This document shows positions 1 to 6,323 of a DNA stretch of 6,533 bases, piece after piece. The stretch comes from Thermodesulfobacteriales bacterium. Its GTDB lineage: Bacteria > Desulfobacterota_D > UBA1144 > Nemesobacterales > UBA2774. Each line of letters opens with the position of its first letter. The first letter of the stretch is position 1. Below the pieces are notes generated by a model. It was not told the DNA's origin. It saw only the letters and a list, made by a program, of their open reading frames with translations, and ran no database searches. The DNA is taken from positions 1-6,533 of the forward strand of contig SPCL01000115.1 of the NCBI GenBank assembly GCA_004525335.1, read 5' to 3'. Made by a program: the position numbers and the translations under genes.

Positions 1-231
1 AAAAAATGATTTCTTAGATAACATAAACGTACACTAGTGTACTGTGTACTGCACCCCTTTTCTCAAGTAAAAGTTAAGTTAGATTGGAATCACGAACAAA
101 GCCAACTAGACTTCATGACCTCCTATATAATTGGGTTTTCTATAAAAATCATAGCATAACATGTGGACCTATTATAGGGGGGCAGGTCATTGACAACAGG
201 GGAGCAGTACAGTGAATCGCACAAATTATCT
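1..231. other. Gene-free left end of the window
   Basis: No reading frame with coding character is visible on either strand; all frames are interrupted within a few dozen codons. The stretch holds a 14-bp perfect palindrome at 29-42, and on the minus strand a TATAAT box (171-176) followed by a perfect AGGAGGT (118-124) and an ATG that opens only eight codons. It is the region downstream of the hydrolase gene. I see no convincing intrinsic terminator in it: a 5-bp stem (166-170 with 184-188) has no T-tract. Confidence 0.6.
29..42. repeat. 14-bp perfect palindrome with CTAG core
   Basis: GTACACTAGTGTAC equals its own reverse complement. It has no loop, so it resembles a dimeric protein-binding site more than an RNA hairpin. 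It is followed directly by a short direct repetition of TGTACT-like units (38-49). No gene start adjoins it inside the window, so the target gene, if any, lies to the left. It could be chance. Confidence 0.35.
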
Positions 232-1320
232 TTAATTATTTAGTACCCAGTCGTAAATTACATCAGCGATTTGTGTACTATTTTTTTCCAACATATACAT
301 ATGACCATTTCCAACAATACCTATATCACCTAGATAAATAAAATCAGCATTTACTCCATTATCCTTCAAAAAAGTGACTATTTGTTCATCTAATTCTCTT
401 GGATGATCAAGATCATCGGTTCCAGTAAGAACTAAAAACTTTATTGTTTTTAGTTTTGATATATCATCAATTCTCAACTGTGATCCTTTAGTGTTAAATC
501 TCTCATAGAGAAGATACGGAGCAATTGTCTGTATTGAAGAAAAGTAATTTTTAGTATAATTTCTTGGAAAAAACTTGCTATTTTCCCCAATCATCTTTCT
601 ATTCACAAAATCCTCACTACAGACAAATGGATTATCCAAACTTATGTTGAATTCTCTGCCCAAAAAATTTATCGTTAGTTCTTTATCTGATTCCTTGATT
701 ATTTCTGAAATCTTCTGGATATTACCCATTGGCCCAGGTGCTACTGCAATAACTTTTACAACCTTATTATTACTGAGTTCTGCGAGTTTCCAACCATAAG
801 GACCGGACATGGAATGTGTCACAAGAATAACCTTACCATCTATTTTCTCAATAAGCCTTAATAATCCATCAACAACTAATTTGCCATTAATTTTTTCAAG
901 TGGAACATAACCACTTCTTCCACTGCCTGGCCAATCCGGAATAAAAACTTCAAAACCCTTTTCAGCAAAATAATACGCCCAACCGTCTCTACCGTCAGGA
1001 GTGGTTTTATAGCAACTCCCAGTATGAGCTCCTCCATGTATTAGAACGATACTCTCATCCTGTTTTATAATATCAGGAGTTATTTTTTCATAATATATTT
1101 TAGATTCACCATCTAGGTAAAATGATTGTTCTTTCATGCCGTGTTTGTGTGGGTGATACCAGAATGTCCCGCTTTCTGATTTAATTTCTTTTGGCTGGGA
1201 AAATTCTGAAACTTCGGTTTGCGACACAACATTTGTTGCCGCATAAAGAACAATGGGGGCTACTATGATAACTATTAAAGATATTAGTTTTTTCCAGTTC
1301 TTCTCAACGACGGCTATCAT
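232..1320 (-). CDS. Exported or membrane-anchored alpha/beta hydrolase, esterase-713-like
   Basis: A 362-residue serine hydrolase, probably an esterase; the substrate is unknown. The N-terminus has a basic stretch (NWKK, residues 8-11) and then a hydrophobic segment (about 12-28), read as a signal peptide or membrane anchor that places the catalytic domain outside the cytoplasm. An oxyanion-loop HGG is at 95-97. The segment after it, with TPDGRxGW (107-114) and the PGSGRSG turn (131-137), resembles bacterial esterase 713 as I recall it. The nucleophile elbow is THSMS with Ser170, where Thr and Ser stand in for the usual glycines. The catalytic His is His340 in GNGHM. Esterase 713 is remembered as using a Glu after strand 6; Ala194 appears to stand there, so Asp302 or Asp303 in TGTDDLDHP may serve as the acid. 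The ATG is preceded by a GGGGGA purine tract, and a sigma-70-like promoter lies about 50 nt upstream. The fold is firm; the subfamily is moderately sure. Confidence 0.85.
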   Translation of the reverse strand: MIAVVEKNWKKLISLIVIIVAPIVLYAATNVVSQTEVSEFSQPKEIKSESGTFWYHPHKHGMKEQSFYLDGESKIYYEKITPDIIKQDESIVLIHGGAHTGSCYKTTPDGRDGWAYYFAEKGFEVFIPDWPGSGRSGYVPLEKINGKLVVDGLLRLIEKIDGKVILVTHSMSGPYGWKLAELSNNKVVKVIAVAPGPMGNIQKISEIIKESDKELTINFLGREFNISLDNPFVCSEDFVNRKMIGENSKFFPRNYTKNYFSSIQTIAPYLLYERFNTKGSQLRIDDISKLKTIKFLVLTGTDDLDHPRELDEQIVTFLKDNGVNADFIYLGDIGIVGNGHMYMLEKNSTQIADVIYDWVLNN

Positions 1321-1368
1321 CTATCCCCCACTATTTCTTATTGTTTTTCAGAAAACCTACCTTAATTG

Positions 1369-1397
1369 ACTATAGCTAAGTAACCTTTCTGCTTCAA
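1369..1397 (-). promoter_or_regulatory. Candidate sigma-70 promoter for the alpha/beta hydrolase
   Basis: On the minus strand TTGAAG (1392-1397) is separated by exactly 17 nt from TATAGT (1369-1374), matching four of six and five of six consensus bases. Transcription would begin near 1362, giving a leader of roughly 40 nt before the ATG at 1320. It lies in the 124-nt gap after the sulfotransferase gene and suggests that the hydrolase can be transcribed independently. Confidence 0.5.
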
Positions 1398-1444
1398 GAT
1401 GCACACGAAAATAAATTTGGCGCAACTATAAATAATGCTTATAT

Positions 1445-2887
1445 TTAAGGATACAGACTTGGCAATCTTTCGCTTCTATAAGTAAAATTTTCAAATAAAG
1501 TGAGGTCAAATACCTTTTGAGCAGGCGTTGTACGTGTGACTTCAATTAGGCGTGCTGGCTGTCTTCCACCGAATGTTATAAGCACATTACCGGTTTGTGG
1601 CTGATAATCCGCATCACCTATGAAGAATGTATATAAGGTCTCATCCTCAAACTGACCGTATTCCCATACAATTTCTACTTCCTTTGTGAACTTATCTATT
1701 TTATATTCAACAGCTTTGCTGAAGTTATCAGAGTCTGGGAGTGTCGGATCAAAAGGACTTGCCCTGTTATTGCCATTATCGTAAATAATATATGTTCCTT
1801 CATCAGTGATATCCGGCGCATGCTGGTGGTATTGGAAGGAGAATTCTTCATCTGATTTGGGTGTGAGAAGAAATTGACCGAATCGCTCAGTATCCCAGTT
1901 TTCATGAGGACCAAGAATCCATATTAACTTTCCGGTCTGCCTACTGAATTTAATAACCGCATCTTGGTGGCGGAGTGAAACAATAATAGAATCATCTGAG
2001 GGTTCATGAACAACGGCGTTACCGTGCGTCCAATCTCTTGTTTCTAATGCAGTACCGAATACACTCTCGAAAAAACCGTCATATAAACCAAGTAGAGAGC
2101 TATAGTTAATTCGGTAAGTATCTAACATATCGAACAACGCCCACTGATTGATTATTGTGCCGTCGGGGGCAAACTCAACTATTACATCACCCGCAAGAAT
2201 TTCAGTTCCAAGCGGTGCAAACGGATTGGTAACACTTGTGGGATAATCAAAAAAACTGCGAAACTCAACACTTAATGCCAATAAGTTGCCCGATTGCATT
2301 TCAAATACTTCATGATGAAACGCAAGAGTGTCTACCGGGATACTGCCCTGTTCTCCATCTGATGAACCTGAGGAATGCCATAAATTGACTATATTCCCAA
2401 GCATATCAAGCTCAATAATTTTATCTCGAGGTAATAATAAAAGTAAGTTCACATTGTTCATCCGTCTTACATCACGATCTAGAAACGCAGAAAAAAACTG
2501 TATACGGTGATACCAAACCACTTCCCCTATTTCATTTACAGCGATCAGATAACCAGCCGCTTCAAATAGTGTTACGCCCGGCTCCATTAATTCTGGGATG
2601 CTTGTTACACTTATTTCAGGAAACCCTTGTAGAAGAGGTTCAGTAGTTACATCGAAGACAACCGGCTCTATCAAATCTATACCATCAATATCCAGTACAC
2701 GAACTGTTACAGTGTGGGCTCTATCTGGTTTAAATCCTAAAACAGCAAGGGAGTGGTCAGAGTTAAATTCTTCAAAATCTTTACTCCACTGATCGCTACC
2801 ATCGCTGACTGTTAGTGAAACTCTAGAAAGACCGGATGTCTGTAACTCAAGCAATCCTGCAAGAGGTGTACTGGCATTTGGAGCCAT
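1445..2887 (-). CDS. Arylsulfate sulfotransferase (ASST) family protein, 5' end probably frame-broken
   Basis: The intact frame encodes 480 residues. ASST enzymes move sulfate from one phenol ester to another phenol through a sulfo-histidine intermediate, outside the cytoplasm and without PAPS. An N-terminal beta-sandwich-like part (about 1-85) precedes a propeller-like body. Family signature residues are present: HHEVFEM (His191, His192), DWTHGN (His288), SLRHQ (Arg306) and YHQHAP (His356), the last likely matching the sulfated His436 of the E. coli enzyme. The ATG at 2887 is probably not the natural start. The same frame continues upstream through 22 more residues to a lipobox, Ile-Ser-Gly-Cys (Cys at 2951-2953), then meets TGA at 2990-2992. 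A well-placed ATG with GGAG (2991-2993) sits in another frame. The full product would be an outer-envelope lipoprotein of about 500 residues. Either a one- or two-base indel or sequencing error is present, or an unusual start is used. Family assignment is strong; the substrate is unknown. Confidence 0.88.
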   Translation of the reverse strand: MAPNASTPLAGLLELQTSGLSRVSLTVSDGSDQWSKDFEEFNSDHSLAVLGFKPDRAHTVTVRVLDIDGIDLIEPVVFDVTTEPLLQGFPEISVTSIPELMEPGVTLFEAAGYLIAVNEIGEVVWYHRIQFFSAFLDRDVRRMNNVNLLLLLPRDKIIELDMLGNIVNLWHSSGSSDGEQGSIPVDTLAFHHEVFEMQSGNLLALSVEFRSFFDYPTSVTNPFAPLGTEILAGDVIVEFAPDGTIINQWALFDMLDTYRINYSSLLGLYDGFFESVFGTALETRDWTHGNAVVHEPSDDSIIVSLRHQDAVIKFSRQTGKLIWILGPHENWDTERFGQFLLTPKSDEEFSFQYHQHAPDITDEGTYIIYDNGNNRASPFDPTLPDSDNFSKAVEYKIDKFTKEVEIVWEYGQFEDETLYTFFIGDADYQPQTGNVLITFGGRQPARLIEVTRTTPAQKVFDLTLFENFTYRSERLPSLYP

Positions 2888-2950
2888 AATCAGGGTCGGG
2901 AATTTTGTTACAACATTAACAACATTATCTTCATTACTCGAGTTGTTATT

Positions 2951-2993
2951 GCATCCTGAAATACTAAAAAACCCGATGAATAGAATATCTCAT
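2951..2993 (-). other. Lipoprotein signal sequence out of frame with its likely start (ASST 5' end)
   Basis: Minus strand: GGAG (2999-3002), five nt, then ATG AGA TAT TCT, a credible start (Met-Arg-Tyr-Ser), which runs into TAG after nine codons at a run of six T (2966-2971). In the frame of the sulfotransferase the same bases read Ile-Leu-Phe-Ile-Gly-Phe-Phe-Ser-Ile-Ser-Gly-Cys, a hydrophobic stretch ending in a good lipobox, and then an Asn/Ser-rich tether. Joining the two needs a net shift of one base between 2990 and 2954. Another ATG (3002-3004) is in frame with the lipobox but is stopped by TGA after four codons. Confidence 0.6.
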
Positions 2994-3228
2994 CCGTGCT
3001 CCATCCGTATTTTATAGTTTGAACTTGGTTGTATACCCTGAATAACCCCAACTTAAGCTTTATATCATATGTATGAATTGAAAGCAATCTTAAAGCATGA
3101 GAGGTCAATTATTATACTGCAGATAAACCCAATTAACCTTACTATAAAATTATAACTCAATTTTCATAGAGTTGGTGGTTAGATACGATACGAGGTGGTA
3201 TAGGTAAGAATTCCTGAACTATAAAGAT
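2994..3228. other. Intergenic region between the desaturase and sulfotransferase genes
   Basis: This gap of about 235 nt carries the sulfotransferase promoter (3059-3087) and its leader. A minus-strand frame across 2908-3108 is an out-of-frame shadow with no protein-like character. A weak inverted repeat (AACTC at 3154-3158, GAGTT at 3169-3173) follows the desaturase stop, but it is too short and lacks a T-run, so I do not call it a terminator. Confidence 0.5.
3059..3087 (-). promoter_or_regulatory. Candidate extended -10 promoter for the ASST gene
   Basis: On the minus strand TTGCTT (3082-3087) lies 17 nt from TATAAA (3059-3064), and the -10 is preceded by TGA, giving the extended TGnTATAAA form that compensates for a weak -35. 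Transcription would start near 3052 and leave a leader of about 60 nt before the GGAG/ATG at 2993. This supports a separate transcript for the sulfotransferase and a translation start upstream of 2887. Confidence 0.5.
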
Positions 3229-4350
3229 TTAAGGTGCGAGGGCCAATTTATGCAGCCAGTTATAGTGTGAGCGAAGACCGTCAAAAAATCCTCCATGATC
3301 TGAATAGGAGATACTGTATTCTTTACAGGTTTGCTCAACTATGTTGGACATATCAGGATAGTTTATGTGACAAATACCCGGGAATAGATGATGCTCAACT
3401 TGATAGTTAAGCCCTCCTAAATACCATGTTAGAAATTTATTGTTTCTAGCGAAATTAACGGTTGTAGATAACTGATGAACGATCCAGGTTCTATCCATTA
3501 TTCCCGCCTCTTCGTCCTGCATAGGAAACTCTGCTTCCTCAACACAGTGAGCAAGTTGGAAAACAATTGACATTATTACACCTTGCATCATTGCAATGAA
3601 AACATAAAATCCAATAACATAAGGTATAGGATAATAAAAAGAGGGTACAACAAAAGCTATTATAAAAAAGAATATCTTCCCGCCAAAAAGTATTACTGCA
3701 TCAAATCCTTTGGGTCGTTCAATCTCATGATCGTTTATCTTTCCGGTGTAGTAGGTATAAAAATCATCGAATAAGTGCCATTTGATAGCCAGCAATCCAT
3801 ATAGAAACCAAATATAAATATGCTGGAATCGATGGAAAAAGTATTTTTTATGGTGCGGAGTAAACCTTGCGAATATACCAACCTCAACGTCGTCGTCATG
3901 CCCTGTAATATTAGGATATGAATGATGGTAATGGTTATGTTTATTGCGCCATAAGTATGAGCTTCCACCAATCAGATCAAGCCAGTGGCCCATGAGTTTA
4001 TTAACAATCTTGTGCCTTGAATATGCGCCGTGAATAGCATCATGCATAACATTAAAAGCTTTGGCGTTAAGAGCAAAACTTAACGATATAGAAGCCAGCA
4101 CAATTCCCCACCAAGGAAGGCCTGCAAATACTATAAGGCAATAAGAAACAATAACCCAAGATATAGAAAGAAAAGATTTTAGATACATTCTAAAGCAGTC
4201 CCTTCTTGATTTTGAAGTGTTTTGAAAGTATGCATTAATCCTTTTTACAAGCTCTCTTTCAAATTCACTGTTCGGAGCAAAACGTATTTTTACATTGGAT
4301 TGCGGTTCAGCTATAGAACCAGTGGCTGTAGCAGCAGTTGCATTTGACAT
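3229..4350 (-). CDS. Membrane fatty-acid desaturase, linoleoyl-CoA/acyl-CoA desaturase type
   Basis: A 373-residue integral membrane di-iron enzyme that puts double bonds into acyl chains with O2 and electrons from a separate donor; no cytochrome b5 domain is fused. All three histidine boxes are intact (numbered from the chosen ATG): HDAIH at 103-107, HNHYHH at 138-143 and QVEHH at 317-321. Extra family His residues occur in QLAHCVEEAEFP (about 268) and WIVHQLSTTVNFA (about 292). Hydrophobic segments lie around 62-100 and 218-265. The GHDDDVE stretch after box 2 and the HRFQHIY segment are typical of Bacteroidota-type acyl-CoA desaturases. I chose ATG 4350 (MSNATAATA); the frame is open to a TTG at 4410, but the added 20 residues look unlike the family and neither start has a strong ribosome site. 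Its regiospecificity cannot be read from the sequence. An extended -10 promoter lies about 260 nt upstream. Confidence 0.9.
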   Translation of the reverse strand: MSNATAATATGSIAEPQSNVKIRFAPNSEFERELVKRINAYFQNTSKSRRDCFRMYLKSFLSISWVIVSYCLIVFAGLPWWGIVLASISLSFALNAKAFNVMHDAIHGAYSRHKIVNKLMGHWLDLIGGSSYLWRNKHNHYHHSYPNITGHDDDVEVGIFARFTPHHKKYFFHRFQHIYIWFLYGLLAIKWHLFDDFYTYYTGKINDHEIERPKGFDAVILFGGKIFFFIIAFVVPSFYYPIPYVIGFYVFIAMMQGVIMSIVFQLAHCVEEAEFPMQDEEAGIMDRTWIVHQLSTTVNFARNNKFLTWYLGGLNYQVEHHLFPGICHINYPDMSNIVEQTCKEYSISYSDHGGFFDGLRSHYNWLHKLALAP

Positions 4351-4365
4351 AAGTTTTCTATTTTG

Positions 4366-4371
4366 ATTATA
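4366..4371 (-). promoter_or_regulatory. Promoter-proximal TATAAT close to the desaturase ATG
   Basis: A perfect TATAAT on the minus strand lies 15 nt before the desaturase ATG. No good -35 is found at 16-18 nt spacing. If used, transcription would start about 8 nt before the ATG and make a nearly leaderless mRNA, excluding the upstream TTG start. It is a weaker candidate than the upstream promoter. Confidence 0.25.
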
Positions 4372-4554
4372 TAAAGTCCGGCACTGGAGCACTTGGAAGG
4401 ATTTCTTCAATAATTAGTAATAATCTCTGCTAATAAATAATCTTTAAAACAGCGCTCTTTAATTAGAACCAGTATCATTCCTTTCACTACAAGTAAATAT
4501 TCATATATTGCATCCAGGAAAATGAGCCGGGTTTATATATTGTCCCCTTTTGTT

Positions 4555-4564
4555 GTACTAGTAC
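4555..4564. repeat. 10-bp perfect palindrome GTACTAGTAC
   Basis: A self-complementary site in the leader of the desaturase gene, downstream of its candidate promoter. It shares the GTA-CTAG-TAC arrangement with the palindrome at 29-42, except that the latter has extra central AC/GT bases. It may be an operator or chance. Confidence 0.25.
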
Positions 4565-4616
4565 CGTTGTTAGCGTTCTGAAATCTGGTTAACAGCAGCC
4601 CGTGAATTTGAGGTAT

Positions 4617-4644
4617 ATTATATCATTTTGGTGAATAAGTACAA
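4617..4644 (-). promoter_or_regulatory. Candidate extended -10 promoter for the desaturase
   Basis: The minus strand has TTGTAC (4639-4644), a 16-nt spacer, and TATAAT (4617-4622) directly preceded by TGA, so the full TGnTATAAT extended -10 is present. The -35 matches three of six bases. Transcription would start near 4610, leaving a leader of about 260 nt before ATG 4350, unusually long compared with the 40-60 nt leaders predicted for the other two genes. Confidence 0.5.
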
Positions 4645-4720
4645 TGTTAAGAGGTTGAGAAACAGGTGGCTCAAGTTTCAGCTACAAGATGAGCTAATTC
4701 CAGAAAGCTTGATCCAGCCT

Positions 4721-6127
4721 CTAATCTATCGTCCTAATCTGGATTGCATCAATACCGGCGCCTGCGATTATGTCTGATAAAACAACTACCCTGTCGCCAG
4801 GTTGAAACCCTTCACGAGTTCGGAGTATTACAAGAGCGTTTTGGATTGTCTTTTCCGGGTCTTTGCTAAAGGCTATTCGGTGAGCAAACATACTGCGGTT
4901 TAAGAAAAGTTGCCTTCTGGTTCTGTTGTCATTGGTGAATGCGTAAATTAATGTTTTAAAGGGTCTGCAGTTGGTTAAGTATTGTGCCATGATACCACGG
5001 CGTGTTATTACGAGAATCCCTTTAGCATCTATAGATTCTGCAAGATTTACAGCAGACGCAGCAACATTTTGTTTAATATCATTAACTATTAAGTTTTTGC
5101 TGAAATTCATACCGGGCAGTTGCTCTGAGGCTCTTGCAATTTTATCGATATTTTCGATACAGCGAATCGGGTATTTCCCAACCGCTGTTTCACCAGAAAG
5201 CATCACTGCATCGACTTCGCTGTATACCGCATTTGCAACGTCCGTAACCTCAGCCCTAGTTGGAATGGGGTGCTCTATCATGGATTCAAGTAAATGTGTA
5301 GCAACTATAACCCTTTTCCCCTTCTCCTGGCATTTACGGACAATTGTGCGCTGTACATTTGGAAGCTCTTCAAACGGAATCTCTATACCCAAATCTCCTC
5401 GCGCAACCATAACCGCATCTGAAGCATCTATTATCTCATCAAGGTTATTAACGCCTTCTCGATCTTCAATTTTAGAGATGATTTTTATTTTATTTACTTT
5501 ATCTCCAAGCAGCTCTCTTAACTCAAGCACGTCTTTGGCTTCACGAACAAAAGATAGAGCAATAAAATCAACCCCTTGCTCCATGCCGAAAAGTACGTGC
5601 TTTTTATCGTGTTCTGTTATCGAGGGCAGGTTAATACGTATACCGGGTAAGTTAACATGGCTTTGGCTTTTCAGCATACCGCCGTCAATCACCCTGCACT
5701 CCATAGTTCCTCTGTTTTTCTTTAATATTGTAAGATTAATAAGGCCGCTATCAACGGTAATATTATCGCCCTCGTTTAGCGTATTAATAAGATCCTCGTA
5801 ATTGATGCTAAACGAAGATGTCTCAACATCTTCATTACCTACGGATACTGTAATTATATCTCCCTCTTTTAGCTGAAGATCATGTTTTAGAGTTCCTGTA
5901 CGTATTTCAGGACCTTCTAGATCCATAATAACCGGGATCGAATCCTTAATTTTTTGGTTAACATTCTTAATTGATCTTATAACTTTTTCGTGGCTATCGT
6001 GGGTGCCGTGGGACATATTGAGCCGTACAACATTCATGCCGGCGATATACATCTTCATTAACATTTCATATGAGCTTGTGGAAGGTCCAATAGTGCAGAT
6101 AATTTTAGTTTTTCTTAGTGGATACAT
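4721..6127 (-). CDS. pyk: Pyruvate kinase
   Basis: A 468-residue cytoplasmic glycolytic enzyme converting phosphoenolpyruvate and ADP to pyruvate and ATP. Domain order is classical (numbered from ATG): barrel domain A (about 1-68 and 168-338) with KTKIICTIGPS at 6-16 and NVVRLNMSHG around 32-41; domain B lid (about 70-166) opening with DLEGPEIRTG; and C-terminal domain (about 345-468) for tetramer contacts and allostery. Catalytic and metal residues are present: Lys219 and Glu221 in SKIED, Asp245 in VARGDLGIEIP, Thr277 in ATHLLESM. The last motif is usually ATQMLESM; the His-Leu form marks a known divergent group. No extra C-terminal PEP-utiliser domain is fused. I chose ATG 6127; a TTG two codons earlier (6133) is also open, and neither has a clear ribosome-binding site. 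It lies 83 nt beyond the tRNA gene. Confidence 0.97.
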   Translation of the reverse strand: MYPLRKTKIICTIGPSTSSYEMLMKMYIAGMNVVRLNMSHGTHDSHEKVIRSIKNVNQKIKDSIPVIMDLEGPEIRTGTLKHDLQLKEGDIITVSVGNEDVETSSFSINYEDLINTLNEGDNITVDSGLINLTILKKNRGTMECRVIDGGMLKSQSHVNLPGIRINLPSITEHDKKHVLFGMEQGVDFIALSFVREAKDVLELRELLGDKVNKIKIISKIEDREGVNNLDEIIDASDAVMVARGDLGIEIPFEELPNVQRTIVRKCQEKGKRVIVATHLLESMIEHPIPTRAEVTDVANAVYSEVDAVMLSGETAVGKYPIRCIENIDKIARASEQLPGMNFSKNLIVNDIKQNVAASAVNLAESIDAKGILVITRRGIMAQYLTNCRPFKTLIYAFTNDNRTRRQLFLNRSMFAHRIAFSKDPEKTIQNALVILRTREGFQPGDRVVVLSDIIAGAGIDAIQIRTID

Positions 6128-6203
6128 GGTCAAATATAAAAACTAAGTATGACGTGTATTCGGATATTGTAAAATTTTCTTAACATATGATTAATATCGC
6201 TCT

Positions 6204-6209
6204 AAAAAA
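6204..6209 (-). terminator. T-tract immediately after tRNA-Ala
   Basis: Six T on the minus strand begin two bases after the encoded CCA. The folded acceptor stem of the tRNA directly before a T-run could itself promote termination or aid 3' processing. There is no additional hairpin, so the call is tentative. Confidence 0.35.
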
Positions 6210-6210
6210 T

Positions 6211-6287
6211 TGGTGGAGATGAGGGGATTCGAACCCCCGACCTCCGCGTTGCGAACGCGGCGCTCTCCCAGGCTGAGCTACATCCCC
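6211..6287 (-). tRNA. tRNA-Ala, anticodon CGC, with encoded CCA
   Basis: A 77-nt cloverleaf: acceptor stem GGGGATG/CATCTCC with discriminator A and genomic CCA (6211-6213), D-stem GCTC/GAGC, anticodon stem CCGCG/CGCGG with a seven-base loop TTCGCAA, T-stem with loop TTCGAAT. The anticodon CGC is at 6251-6253 and reads GCG. The G3:U70 wobble pair, the main alanine identity element, is present. The gene stands alone between leuA and pyk; a TATAAT box precedes it by 16 nt. Confidence 0.97.
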
Positions 6288-6303
6288 ACATATTCGATCA
6301 GAA

Positions 6304-6309
6304 ATTATA
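6304..6309 (-). promoter_or_regulatory. -10 box of a possible tRNA-Ala promoter
   Basis: A perfect TATAAT on the minus strand ends 16 nt before the mature tRNA 5' end, a distance suiting a short precursor leader. No good -35 element is seen at 16-18 nt, so the tRNA may also be read from leuA. Confidence 0.35.
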
Positions 6310-6323
6310 ATATGAACTAGATA

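Larger units (their letters stand above)
4351..4720. other. Gene-free gap between pyk and the desaturase
   Basis: About 370 nt without a supported gene. It contains a strong extended -10 promoter for the desaturase (4617-4644), a second perfect TATAAT only 15 nt before the desaturase ATG (4366-4371), and a 10-bp palindrome GTACTAGTAC (4555-4564). After the pyk stop there are only weak inverted repeats (for example GAAAC/GTTTC with an 11-nt loop near 4660-4680) and no T-run, so no intrinsic terminator is called. The stretch does not match a riboswitch class that I recognise. Confidence 0.5.

Noticed and set aside
166..188. GACCT/AGGTC inverted repeat downstream of the hydrolase as a terminator
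   Set aside because: A five-pair stem with a 13-base loop and no adjacent T-tract is too weak. The G-run inside it is not otherwise structured.
1425..1447. TAAATA/TATTTA inverted repeat at the end of the ASST gene
   Set aside because: It consists only of A-T pairs, overlaps the stop codon and has no T-run, so it is expected by chance at this base composition.
2990..2992. TGA inside the ASST 5' end as a recoded sense codon (Trp or Gly)
   Set aside because: No gene here uses TGA as a stop, but all the long genes use TGG for their many Trp residues and contain no internal TGA. The N-terminus that recoding would give (Met-Glu-His-Gly-x-Asp) also lacks the positive charge of a lipoprotein signal.
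2908..3108. Minus-strand 66-codon frame upstream of the ASST gene
   Set aside because: It covers the promoter and the out-of-frame lipobox, and its translation has no protein-like features. The same bases make better sense in the ASST frame.
3154..3173. Inverted repeat AACTC/GAGTT after the desaturase as a terminator
   Set aside because: The stem is only five AT-rich pairs with a ten-base loop and no T-run follows on the minus strand.
4522..4581. A 19-codon plus-strand frame (hydrophobic peptide) with AGGAAA just before its ATG
   Set aside because: It is very short, antisense to the desaturase leader, has no promoter visible, and its signals are easily chance in AT-rich DNA.
4971..5801. Long plus-strand open frame opposite pyk (276 codons)
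   Set aside because: It lies entirely inside the well-supported pyruvate kinase gene. Its Ser/Ile/Thr-rich translation is the usual antisense shadow and matches no family I recognise.
6114..6140. TATATTTG before the pyk ATG as a Bacteroidota -7 element
   Set aside because: It matches TAnnTTTG but ends only three bases before the ATG and has no TTG element at the right distance upstream.
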